A stretch of 64,000 nt of DNA, taken from NCBI GenBank assembly GCA_963971305.1, contig OZ020307.1, forward strand, positions 15,451,501-15,515,500, in the 5' to 3' direction. A program made the position numbers and the translations under genes. The stretch is from Arcuatula senhousia (Eukaryota; Mollusca; Bivalvia; Mytilida; Mytilidae). The first letter of the stretch is position 1. The number at the start of each line of letters is the position of its first letter. Below the pieces are notes generated by a model that saw only the letters and a program-made list of their open reading frames with translations, made no database searches and was not told the origin of the DNA. Shown piece after piece: positions 30,301 through 53,362 of the stretch.

Positions 30301-33300
30301 AAGAAACCGGTTACCAAATCTGAAAAAAAACCTTGAATATGAATGCAGATGGTGGAGATGAAGATGCAGACAATCGAGGGGAACAATTTTATATCTTTCA
30401 TAATCTAATTTCACTGCAAGTCAGAATACAACATACATGTAATCTACCAGATCATACCCATGCCAAATATTCACCCACACCCACTAATAGTTCTTGGAAC
30501 ATGAATGTCCTTGTAATAAATATAACCTAAGTTTGAATCCGCCCAGCCAGAAGGTCAAGGTATAAAAGATGTGAGAGAAATATAGAGTTAACAAAGTTTG
30601 TACTAGTGCACTATGCGTACCCAGCTTCATCACTCTAAGACTTGTTAATGCGCATAAGACTTAAACATTGCTAGATCACTGTATTGCTTCATGTATTGAA
30701 AATGGTTAAAGTCACTGAAATAAAGCCTCAAGGTAGATGTCGAAGACCCTATACAGAAGTCAACAACTAAATCTTTCGGAGCACCCGAGTCGTATTGGGT
30801 CGCGTTGTTGATTTCTGTTCAACATTTAGTTGTTGACTTCTGTATAGGGTCTTCGTTTTTTGTGTGTGTGTGTTTTTTTAATGTTTTGTGTTTCTGCGTG
30901 CTTTTCTCGTTCATGTTCAATGGTTGTTGTGTCCTATGACACTCGAATGTCCCATTGGTGCTTCTTTGCTTCTTTCATATACCAAATATCAAGTCGTTGT
31001 AATTAAGCATGTTAAGTTGCTGAAAAATCTGTGACGGAAATGATCAACAATTGATAACTAATGTTGTAAGTTGACTTCGTCGGTAAACAGGAAGTAAATA
31101 TCCGACGGTCATTATTTGAGTAATCGCTCGCGATCCAAAAAAGACCCAATACTCAATCTATATACATGTATCACTTTTCAAGTCACTGTGATTTGTAGTT
31201 GCTGTGAAAACTGCTATGAAAGATATATATTGCACAGTGAGAGCATGACCCCTTTTCTTCGAAGCTAACATTGACAATAACCCCCTTACCTGTAAAGCAA
31301 CATCTATGTCTCATTCCTCATCTCAGGAAACAGAGACAGTTTTGTTTTAGGTTTAAAACTTTTTTTTTCAATATCGATTTATGATACTCATTGATCAAAA
31401 CATGCATCATTGAAATAAGATCTTTAAACTCTTGTGGTATAACGCGCATGCAGAATTACATGTAGATAGCAGTAGCAGTTTTGTTGTTTTATATGTTCTT
31501 GTCATTTTATGCATTTCTTTTCTTTTTGTTGGTCTTAATTAATGTCTAGTTTGTAATCCTTACATAAAATGCACAAATGACGAAAAAATATACGAATATG
31601 TAGAATTTTTTACCTAGAAACAAAGACGGAGCGTCCGGATTTAGGTTAAATTAATTTAATATATCGGCTTCTTGTCTATTTCTTACGATCAACGTATTAA
31701 AAAGATAAGTAAATCGTACGAACGAGCAAAGTTGGCGTTTAGTTACACCCCTAACATTTTCTTAAGATTATCTTGCAATAATCTTAAGTTCTCGATTAAG
31801 AAGATCTTAATATTGGCTTTTAGTTACAGGCCCCTGTAACTAAAAGCCAATATTAAGATAATCTTAAGAAAATGTTAGGGGTGTAACTAAACGCCAACTT
31901 TGCTCGTTCGTACGATTTACTTATCTTTTTAATACGTTGATCGTAAGAAATAGACAAGAAGCTGATATGTTAAATTAATTTAACCTAAATCCGGACGCTC
32001 CGTCTTTGTTTCTAGGTTAAAAATTCTACATATTCGTATATTTTTTCGTCATTTGTGCATTTTATGTAACGATTACAAATTAGACATTAATTAAGACCAA
32101 CAAAAGGAAAACAAATGCATAAAATGACTAGAACATATAAAACAACAAAACTGCTACTGCTATCTACATGTAATTCTGCATGCGCGTTATACCACAAGAG
32201 TTTAAAGATCTTATTTCAATGATGCATGTTTTGATCAATGAGTATCATAAATCGATATTGAAAAAAAAAGTTTTAAACCTAAAATAAAACTGTCTCTGTT
32301 TCCTGAGAAGAGGTGTTGCTATACAGGTAAGGGGGTTACTGTCAATGTTAGCTTCGAATAAAAGGGGTCATGCTCTCCCTGTGCAATATATCTTTCATAG
32401 CCGTTTTCACGGCAACTACAAATCACAGTGACTTGAAAAGTGATACATGTATATAGATTGAGTATTGGGTCTTTTTTTGGATCGCGAGCGATTACTCAAA
32501 TAAGGACCGTCGGATATTTACTTCCTATTTACCGACGAAGTCAACTTACAACATTAGTGATCAATTGTTGATCATTTCCGTCACAGATTTTTCAGCAACT
32601 TAACATGCTTAATTACAACGACTTGATATTTGGTATATGAAAGAAGCAAAGAAGCACCAATGGGACATTCGAGTGTCATAGGACACAACAACCATTGAAC
32701 ATGAACGAGAACAGCACGCAGAAACACAAAACATAAAAAAACACACAAAAAACGAAGACCCTGTACAGAAGTCGACAACTAAATGTTTAACAGAAATCAA
32801 CAACGCGACCCAATACGACTCGGGTGCTCCGGAAGATTTAGTTGTTGACTTCTGTATAGGGTCTTCGACATCTATCTTGAGGCTTTATTTCAGTGACTTT
32901 AACCATTTTCAATACATGAAGCAATACAGTGATCTAGCAATGTTAAAGTCTTATGCGCATTAACAAGTCTTAGAGTGATGAAGCTGGGTACGCATAGTGC
33001 ACTAGTACAAACTTAGTTCACAATATTTCTCTCACATCTTTTATACCTTGACCTTCTGGCTGGGCGGATTCAAACTTAGTTTATATTTATTACAATGACA
33101 TTCACGTTCCAAGAACTATTAGTGGGTGTGGGTGAATATTTGGCATGGGTATGATCTGGTAGATTACATGTATGTTGTATTCTGACTTGCAGTGAAATTA
33201 GATTATGAAAGATATAAAATTGTTCCCCTCGATCGTCTGCATCTTCATCTTCACCATCAGCATTCATATTCAAGGTTTAATCAGATTTGGTAACCGTTTT

Positions 33301-36300
33301 CTTGTATATTTGTTCTGTAGACCAGCAGAAGCTAATATTATACACTCTTTTCAGTATGAAATTAAGACCTATGTACAAAAAGGAAATATAATTTTCCATA
33401 TTCCTAAGGTTCTTTCTAGTATACATCTCGTAGACTAGTGAGCTCTGTTATATTTTCTTTCTGCCTGCGTGGAAGGGTTGAAACTTATGTAAGACCAAAA
33501 CTACTGTCTCCTTAAAGTCATCCATTTTGAATATTTTGTTATATTTTATAATGATTATGGGTCAGAAAATAATTAATTAATCTAGACTGGTCAGTTCCAC
33601 ACGTGTAGATCTTTCTCATGACCATCTGGGAATTGTAAGGAACATCACAGCGATTAAAATCAATTTATCTTTACTCTTATTTTTATTGCTATTTTGATAA
33701 CGGCTGACCAGAGTAACTGTAAAGTTCATGAAGGTTTCATGATAAACATTGTTTGACATTAAAATATGTTTATAGTCTCTATAAGAGAGATAGCTATTGG
33801 TAATTTTTAGAATTCTTAGTTACTTTTAATGCTGAATTGGGAGGAGTTTCTAGTTTATTAAATGTAGTATGTTTAGTATAAGATTCAGATTAAAAAGATA
33901 TAAGAAAGTTAGTTAGTTAGTTAGTTATTGCTTTACTCCCAAGCAGCGCGATTTCGGCTATATCCGGGAGATGAACATGAAATGATGATGAAGTGGAGGA
34001 AATGGGGACACAAGGCCAATCGGGTAGGAGAGTTTTGACTGCCACTGGAAAAAGGAGTGATGGGTAGGGACGGGAAATTTTGCCTCCTGCATGGGGATCC
34101 TACGGGTCCTCCTCTTACCGAGACCTGCAGCAGGGTTCTTTAACGTGCGAGGAACGTGACATTTTTCCCAACACGGTGCACCACTATGGTTTGCGGTCAG
34201 GTTTTCCGCATTATCGCCTGACGACCCCGCATCTCTCGATGTCAGGGCTGCCCCATTCAACCACCTGGGGCACACATCCCAGTCGCTTTGTGGGCAAAGC
34301 GGCCTCACCCCGATGTCAGGTTTCTGAGCGCTCTTTAGTGGACTTTTACCGACAAGCTTAGCGCTGCTGCGGGCCTATTCGCCTCCCGGGCCCCGCACGG
34401 GAGGATATAAGAAAGTAAACACATATCAAGTACATATTGAAGGGGGGGGGTAATTCTTGTATCATCAAGTGTAAAATCTATGGTATAAACTGATTATACA
34501 TGATATCAAAAAGGATTTAATAAACTTTCATTTTAACATGGACTTTATATCTGAAGTTGAACGCCCAGTTTGTTACGTAAAGATGAACAATTTGTTCCCC
34601 ATTGTTCACAATTTTCGCTTTCAATAGCTTCAGACAAACCACAGTTATTCCAGTTGTCACTGTGCAATATGCGCTTGAAATCCTTTGCGACATGCAGAGG
34701 TGTTCGTGAACGCACGGTGCCTTTATCATGTTTTTGAGTCAGGTCGTGTGAAAAACATGCAAAATTTCCAATATCAACATGATCAATGATTTCATTTTTG
34801 TTAAAGGTATAGTTCAATTGAAAGAACATCCTTTATTGCTTATTCAGGCAAAAAAAAAACTTGGAAAATACAAGATGGTCACCCTACAGGCCTTAATAGA
34901 TATCTGTTTGTTGTACACGTAGCTATTAATAGTTTTCATTTGATTTATCGGTGATTTCAATCAAATTTTATATGAAAAATGGACATTTTCATTATGGAGG
35001 TTTTTTTCAGTGCATGTAAAATTAATTTTTCATAAAAAATTGTGCTACGGCCATTAGGTTCTGTGATTTGTCTTTAAAGAGAAGACATTTAAGGTTGGTC
35101 ATGGGCACCCTTAACGTTACGAAGATTGTTTTCATATAAGAGAACGTTTAGTTACACACTTAAATGTCAAAGTTGACCTAAAGATGAGTTTGCGAACAGG
35201 TTAAATTTTAAGAAACCTTTTAGTTACCCGACAAATATAAGATAATCTTAAGACTTTTTCGTAGACATTTCTTAAATTTGCGTGTCTGAATAGAAGTTAA
35301 GGGCTGTCAATCATTCTACGGCTGCTTTTAGTTACACTCTTATTTTAAAAGAGTGACTTAAGAATATCTTAAAGTCTAAGATTGCTTTTAGTTACCGGCC
35401 CCTGGAAGTAAAGGCATTCTTGGCAAGAAAATTTAAAAAATATATAGTTGTTTCTTATTGAAGATGTAAGAGAAATCTTAATATTTTTCATAAATGAATA
35501 AGTTTCAAAAGCTTGCATTTGTCGATATTGATAAAATCATATAACCTATAGCAAAGGGAATAGAAACAAAATTTAAAAAAAGAGACAAATATTATACCTA
35601 CAATCAAGCAACAGAGCATGGTCTTTCTTTGCGGTGAATGCTATAAACTGATCCATGATCCCGTCCATCAGTCCAATGTACTGGTGCTCCGCCTCCATAC
35701 ATCTGTGTGCTTTGTCCTCCAGGGTAACCATTGGTTCAACTGCATCTGGATTATTGTAGCAAGTTGATTTTTCTGAAGGATGTGTCATGTAAAAAAAAAC
35801 TAGTTCAGGCGAAGAAATTACCGATGGCTCATTAGAGCTATTCAGCTGGTCTAAGAATGTATACACGGCGACTTGTAAAGATGCTGAGCTAGAAACGCCT
35901 CCACCCAAGGGCACTGAAGAAACAATTACAGCATCAAAGGGGTGGACTTCTCCTACAAAAATACAAAAGAAGTCAAGGTAGTTCTATCCAATAGAGGAAA
36001 TGCTCCCAAACGTTATATTTGACAAAATCTATACTGTTAATTTTCAGTCCAAAATACCTGAATTATAAAGCAACCTAAAACCTGTTTTCGATTCATTTGA
36101 CAAAAATATTCCTTATTAATGAAATTCTCTTAAATAAACGACCCTTCAATCGCGAATTTCTTTTCTTTAATAAGTTTGAAAAAAAAGATACACGCACAGA
36201 AAATATTTATCTATGAGCGCCATCGTTGATTAGGTACCCGCATCGCTTTCTCCTTCCCAGTCCGGTTTGAGGGAACAGACATTGTGTCTATAAACTCGTG

Positions 36301-37036
36301 GTTTTGGTGAGTTGTTTAATTCTAATGGAGCTATAAATAAGCACACAGGCCATTTTACCATGGTAAAAAGCCACAACACCAATCACGTAGTTTGCCCATT
36401 TTACATTAGAACGGGAAGGTTTTGAATCTTTGCTTGATACAGGAAACTCAACATAGTTGCTTTCCCCGACGTTTGCAGTTGTTTGGACTCGGCATTGGCA
36501 GTTTCGTGTTCTCCGACCAACTATTAATGTTTCCATCTGTAGAGCCTGAAAAAAAAGTAGCAGATACATGTACTTAGTATTAGGGCATTTGCCTTAATCT
36601 TTGCAACATCGTAATATATCGTGCTTTATCTATTATACAAACATATTTCATATGCATACAATAAACAATCTAAACTGGAAATATATATATAGAAAATCTT
36701 GAAATATGGAATATGTGACTGACAGTATCTGTTATACAAAACCCACGTATCTCGAATCATTTTGCATAGAATCTGTACTAAACTTCTCATATTGAACAAA
36801 ATTGAAATGAATTGCAAGATTTTGGAGCATGCAATTGATGGTATAGTATGCAAACATGCCAGTAACGTACTAACCATAGGCAGAACGAATCCATCGTTAT
36901 AGTCTGTATGTTCTCCAATCAGATTTACCCTCCCGGGTGCATATGCTGCTCTCTCAGGTGTTCCACCAAACGTTCGTTCAAAAACATCTTTTGCACGGAG
37001 CAACAGATCATTTGTACCTGGTATATGACATGCCAT
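27398..37036 (-). CDS. Galactokinase paralog A (GALK1-type, GHMP kinase)
   Basis: Exons on the minus strand: 37036-36875, 36545-36359, 35952-35598, 29104-28923, 28705-28555, 27973-27811 and 27472-27398. They total 1,275 nt and 424 aa in one frame. Galactokinase phosphorylates galactose at C1 with ATP (Leloir pathway, cytosol). The galactokinase signature [12 protein letters not shown] is at 35-46, the ATP loop [11 protein letters not shown] at 131-141, the catalytic-Asp segment GIMDQF at 214-219 (D217), and C-terminal [12 protein letters not shown] in exon 6. Oddities: exon 3 is 90 nt longer than in paralog B (30 extra residues before the EAEHQYIG helix); the normal GMPCGIMD reads GLMDGIMD; and intron 5 needs a GC donor. 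Intron 3 (35597-29105) is mostly a 6.1-kb inverted repeat, with a broken second copy of exon 4. The structure looks functional, but substrate use may differ from GALK-B. Confidence 0.9.
28040..28350 (+). repeat. Two related units of a dispersed repeat in GALK-A intron 5
   Basis: AATATGCACAACTA(C/T)ATATG, GGTGTCCTTCCTATATA/GATGTCTTTTCTATATA and GGCCATAAC/GCCATAAC occur twice about 170 bp apart. The first unit continues into ACCAAGTTTCGTTGAATTCG. Non-coding. Confidence 0.5.
29143..29280 (-). pseudogene. Broken tandem duplicate of the 5' part of GALK-A exon 4
   Basis: It repeats 28971-29140 with an offset of 172 bp. The first copy is the real exon 4 plus 36 bp of intron 3. Translated, the duplicate reads [14 protein letters not shown], then [16 protein letters not shown]. 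Substitutions have altered [11 protein letters not shown], a normally conserved galactokinase segment. There is no donor at its 3' side, and joining it to exon 4 would shift the frame (172 = 3x57+1). The remaining 32 bp of the duplicate lie beyond the big insertion, at 35406-35437. Confidence 0.85.
30333..30530 (+). CDS. Small ORF in left arm of palindrome, conserved in right arm
   Basis: Sixty-five codons beginning [13 protein letters not shown] and containing [13 protein letters not shown]. The mirror frame at 33273-33076 keeps the same length with a handful of changes (GED for GGD, NVNV for NMNV). I recognise no family. It may be a remnant exon of a transposon gene, or chance retention because the arms are young; function is not supported. 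Confidence 0.25.
   Translation: MNMNADGGDEDADNRGEQFYIFHNLISLQVRIQHTCNLPDHTHAKYSPTPTNSSWNMNVLVINIT
30775..30985 (+). repeat. LINE 3' tail fragment nested in left arm
   Basis: TTTCGGAGCACCCGAGTCG then GGGTCGCGTTGTTGATTTC, ending CCCATTGGTGCTTCTTTGC. This matches the tail at 53130-53362 in order (TTTCGGAGCACCTGAGTTC ... GTTTGGTACACCTTTGCTTC). A short inverted repeat surrounds its start: GAAGACCCTATACAGAAGTC at 30741-30760 and its complement at about 30834-30853. Confidence 0.65.
32640..32850 (-). repeat. LINE 3' tail fragment nested in right arm (mirror copy)
   Basis: This is the reverse complement of 30775-30985 at the mirrored place: GAAGCACCAATGGGACATTC ... CGACTCGGGTGCTCCGG. Because both arms carry the same nested fragment, it was present before the arms were duplicated. 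Confidence 0.65.
33076..33273 (-). CDS. Small ORF in right arm, mirror of 30333-30530
   Basis: Sixty-five codons, nearly the same product as the left-arm frame ([17 protein letters not shown]). No domain is recognised; listed because it is retained in both arms. Confidence 0.25.
   Translation of the reverse strand: MNMNADGEDEDADDRGEQFYIFHNLISLQVRIQHTCNLPDHTHAKYSPTPTNSSWNVNVIVININ
33910..34403 (-). mobile_element. 494-bp GC-rich retroposon with 13-bp target-site duplication
   Basis: GATATAAGAAAGT flanks the segment on both sides (33897-33909 and 34404-34416). On the minus strand it starts CCTCCCGTGCGGGGCCCGGG (a GC hairpin) and ends in (TAAC)n. That tail plus the target duplication indicates LINE-driven retroposition. 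Its GC content is much higher than that of its surroundings. The 116-aa frame at 34308-33958 is a by-product, though its PRWLNGA/DAG-rich sequence could be a LINE 3' coding relic. It is absent from the left arm, so it came after the palindrome formed. It could be a SINE or a 5'-truncated LINE. Confidence 0.75.
34545..34829 (-). CDS. ORF in right arm of palindrome, no family recognised
   Basis: Ninety-four codons containing [18 protein letters not shown], then [20 protein letters not shown]. The left arm carries the same reading at about 29860-30056, but it is broken by a 2-bp deletion (TTTTTCACGACC versus TTTTTCACACGACC) followed by stops, and then cut by a deletion at 30060. The right arm is therefore the more intact version. 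It lies upstream of the 33273-33076 frame on the same strand, so both could be exons of one element-encoded gene. That is inference only. Confidence 0.35.
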   Translation of the reverse strand: MFFQLNYTFNKNEIIDHVDIGNFACFSHDLTQKHDKGTVRSRTPLHVAKDFKRILHSDNWNNCGLSEAIESENCEQWGTNCSSLRNKLGVQLQI

Positions 37037-37649
37037 TTTGGTTTATCTATAGTTTTATCAGTCAGAAGAGTTATGGGGTATATGTTAGTAGGACAAGATA
37101 ACATATGAACTATAGCTTTTACCCAAGGCTATCAACATAATAATTATATTCCATTAGTATTCATTACCAAAACAGGATACGAGGACACCATCTTAAAATC
37201 TGAGATCAAACTTCATATGCTGTAATGGTAAGTGACAATTTCTATGCACTCACTGTATTAATGCATGTTATTATACTGACTGTATCACAAGATCTAGTGG
37301 GCATGTTGTCCACCTTTTCAAAATTTACAAATCATAAGTAGAATTCTGTTACTGACTGGACTATCTTGCTGTTTACACATCCCAATAAGTTTGATATGAT
37401 ATGAATTTTACTCTTTTCGAATGTCACAAATGCATAGCTTTTGCTCGTATAACTAGGAGAAACAATCTTTTTTTTTTTGCTAAGTTGTCTACCTCAATCA
37501 ATTAATAGGTTGGTACCTTATTTCCTACCTCTTATATAATACCAGTTGTTAATTTGTAATGACCTCTGCCTATCAAGTTGTCATTTTGCGTTGACCAGTA
37601 TTATTCAGGTTGTTTAATTTGATTAAAGTTGATATGGATTATTCAAGTT
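37037..37649. promoter_or_regulatory. GALK-A upstream region
   Basis: About 600 bp of AT-rich sequence upstream of the GALK-A ATG. No core promoter element or conserved site can be assigned. Promoter function is inferred from position only. Confidence 0.25.
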
Positions 37650-37880
37650 ATTATACCCCCGCTTCGAAGAAGAGGGGGTATACTGTTTTACCTGTGTCCG
37701 TACGCAGTTCCGAGGTTCCGTCCCGCATTTTGTGTACTCATAACTCATCTACTATTCACCCTAGGTTGTTCATATTTGGCGACAAGCTTTATATGGACAT
37801 GATGCATAGTTGGTTATGTTTTTATGTCAATCGGACATCTCTTCCTCTTTCCCGAAAACTTTATTTTTTTTCCGTCACAT
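37650..37880 (+). repeat. Dispersed repeat beginning TATACCCCC...GGGGGTATA
   Basis: A short palindrome (TTATACCCCCGCTTCG...AGAGGGGGTATACTG) is followed by TACCTGTGTCCGTACGC and GAGGTTCCGTCCCGCATTT. This opening is, from memory, a frequent repeat start in mussel sequence. It runs up to the minisatellite. Confidence 0.5.
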
Positions 37881-37904
37881 CTGAATGCTATCCTGCTTTT
37901 CATA

Positions 37905-38690
37905 ATTGGACTGTACCATTTGTTTTGCTCTGTTATTGGCATGTACCATTTGTTTTGCTTTGTTATTGGACTGCACCATTTGTTTTGCTTTGTTATTGGA
38001 TTGCACCATTTGTTTTGCTGTGTTATTGGACTGCACCATTTGTTTTGCTTTGTTATTGGATTGCACCATTTGTTTTTTTATGTTATTGGACTGTATCATT
38101 GTTTTGCTTTCTTATTGGACTGTACCATTTGTTTTGCTTTGTTATTGGATGGTACCATTTGGTGGTTATTTTTTTTGCTTTGTTATTGGACTGCACCATT
38201 TGTTTTGCTTTGTTATTGGACTGTATAATTTGTTTTGCTTTGTTATTGGCATGTACCATTTGTTTTGCTTTGTTATTGGATTGTATCATTTGTTTTGCTT
38301 TGTTATTGGACTGTACCAATTGTTTTGCTTTGTTATTGGACTGTACCATTTGTTTTGCTTTGTTATTGGTATGCACCATTTGTTTTGCTTTGTTATTGGC
38401 ATGTACCATTTGTTTTGCTTTGTTATTGGATTGTACCATTTGTTTTGCTTTGTTATTGGACTGCACCATTTGTTTTGCTTTGTTATTGGACTGTATCATT
38501 TGTTTTGCTGTGTTATTGGCATGTACCATTTGTTTTGCTTTGTTGTTGGATTGTACCATTTGTTTTGCTTTCTTATTGGACTGTACCATTTGTTTTGCTT
38601 TGTTTTTGGATTGTACCATTTGTTTTGCTTTCTTATTGGACGTTACCAATTGTTTTGCTTTGTTATTGGACTGAACATTTTTTTTGCTTT
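37905..38690. repeat. 30-bp minisatellite between GALK-A and GALK-B
   Basis: About 26 units of 30 bp; each contains TACCATTTGTTTTGC and TTTGTTATTGGA. Because 30 is a multiple of three, plus-strand frames of 134-354 codons and minus-strand frames up to 188 codons stay open and encode 10-residue repeats (for example CTICFALLLD). Variation is mostly at one G/A/C position plus a few unit-length changes. It is treated as non-coding. Confidence 0.95.
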
Positions 38691-39538
38691 AAGTGTTTAA
38701 GTGTGAGGTGCTCCCTCCAAAATGCTTTTAATCTAACATGCTGAAATATGACATATTTTTTTCTACCAATTTCATGTTTATCTTTTGCTTTCATTTCATA
38801 CCTTTTTAGTCAGTATGATTTATTTGTTATGCTTTCATCCTTGATTGTATTACATGTATTGACTTACCGTCTTTTTATCATAACAAGATAATAAAAACAA
38901 TGATTTAAGTATAATACATCACCAAAATTCCTTGGTCATCAATGCATGTAACTATAGCAAGGGTAAAACAAAAATAAACAGAATCCATTAAAAGTCCCAA
39001 TAACAGCATTTATTCTAAAAATTCTGAATATGTGCATAACAGCTGCCTAAAATCAACAATAACAATCTGAGATTCTTAATTTATGAAAACATGAAAAACA
39101 AATAAAAAAAAATACTAGCTGGAAAAAATGGAATTACAACAATGAGATTCTCAGTAGTAAAATTGAATCTACAATATTTTGTCAAATAAGCTAAGAACTC
39201 ACAATTAAGTATGCATATATTACATTTTTTTAAACACCAATCTCTTTTGAAATAAAGAACAATATTAGATTTGTAAACAGTGTACAAAAAAGATTTCAGT
39301 ATGTAAATTAAAAAGTAAACAGTTATATACTAATTTTAAAACATAATTGTATTCTTTCATTGATCAATTTATAAATTTGAAAACATGTACAGTAAGATTT
39401 TTATATATCAACAAATTAGAACCATAGGTTTTTTTTTTAAATATAAGCACTATAAAATGGTGGTCCATAATAAGTATCCACAAAAATGATCCTGTTTATA
39501 AATAATGTCCCCTGAAATGTTCCTATGTCTTCACATCA
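38691..39538. other. GALK-B downstream flank, no gene seen
   Basis: AT-rich sequence, including the presumed GALK-B 3' UTR. AATAAA-type signals on the minus strand are numerous and cannot be ranked. Confidence 0.4.
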
Positions 39539-52704
<13,166 letters not shown>

Positions 52705-53060
52705 TTAAATCTGGATCTATTTCTCGAAATTGACACACAAGGAAGGCTTGTACAAAGCTCTATGACAAACGTGATGACTTCAACTTTCCAATAGTTAACT
52801 TTCCCTTTCTGTGTAGCAACATTCCGTCCGCTCCAGCATATGGAGTTTACGTATCACAATTAATTCGCTATTCCAGAGCATGTGGGGAGTACAACGACTT
52901 CCTTGATAGAGCCACACGGCTGACAAGCAAATTGTTAACACAGGGGTACGTTTCTCCCAGGTTGTTGTCATCACTCAAGAAATTTTACGGACGACATCAT
53001 GTGCTTGTATACAAATACGGGATTTCTATCTCTCAGATGAGCACAGATGTTGGTTTGACA
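52705..53060 (+). pseudogene. LINE RT C-terminal fragment (second LINE family)
   Basis: The frame reads LDLFLEIDTQGRL, then after a 1-nt shift TKLYDKRDDFNFPIVNFPF, SNIPSAPAYGVYVSQLIRY, FLDRATRLTSKLL and LKKFYGRHHVLVYKYG, ending DVGLT and a stop. These are characteristic tail motifs of an abundant bivalve RT family that I recognise from memory. 5' truncated, one frameshift, dead. Confidence 0.85.
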
Positions 53061-53362
53061 TAGAGTTTTGTAATGTCATCCTTTCCGGATTTGACCAACA
53101 CATAATCGATCTTTGGCAACGTGACGGGTGTGCTATAGCAAGCAGGAACTGCTTACTCTTTCGGAGCACCTGAGTTCACTCTCGTTTCGACTTGAGTTCA
53201 CGTTGCTGAACGCGGTTTTGTTGTTATGTGTGTTTGTGTTTTATGTTGTTATGTGGTTTGTTTTGTTGTGATGATTTTTGTCTGCCGGTTTTGTCTTTGT
53301 CTTTACGGTTTTATGATACTGATTACCCGTTTGGTACACCTTTGCTTCTTTCTGATAACATT
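53061..53362 (+). repeat. 3' UTR and tail of the LINE fragment
   Basis: It follows the stop codon and contains GCAGGAACTGCTTACTC, TTCGGAGCACCTGAGTTCAC and, at the end, GTTTGGTACACCTTTGCTTC. Orphan versions occur at 30775, 32640, 25790 and 46700. Confidence 0.75.

Larger units (their letters stand above)
29281..35405. mobile_element. 6.1-kb near-spacerless inverted repeat (unclassified palindromic element)
   Basis: The outer ends are CAGGGGCC...GTAACTAAAAGC (29281-29308) and GCTTTTAGTTACCGGCCCCTG (35384-35404). The centre reads GCTTTTAGTTAC-AGGCCCCT-GTAACTAAAAGC (31816-31847), so the arms meet within 8 bp. Left arm 29281-31831 and right arm 31832-35405 match in reverse complement over nearly all the left arm, with scattered substitutions. 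The right arm also has about 1.07 kb (33537-34608) absent from the left, of which 494 bp is a later retroposon. GTAACTAAA(A/C)G repeats near the ends (29297, 29357, 29465, 29537 and mirror sites). It interrupts the duplicate of exon 4 between GATCTG and GAAGTAAAGG without a clear target duplication. The superfamily is unknown to me. Confidence 0.85.

Noticed and set aside
33958..34361. 116- and 93-aa frames on opposite strands
   Set aside because: Both lie within the GC-rich retroposon, where fewer stop codons are expected; no gene context.
37610..38744. 354- and 264-codon plus-strand frames and a 188-codon minus-strand frame
   Set aside because: A 30-bp minisatellite keeps several frames open; no start context, splice context or non-repetitive protein domain.
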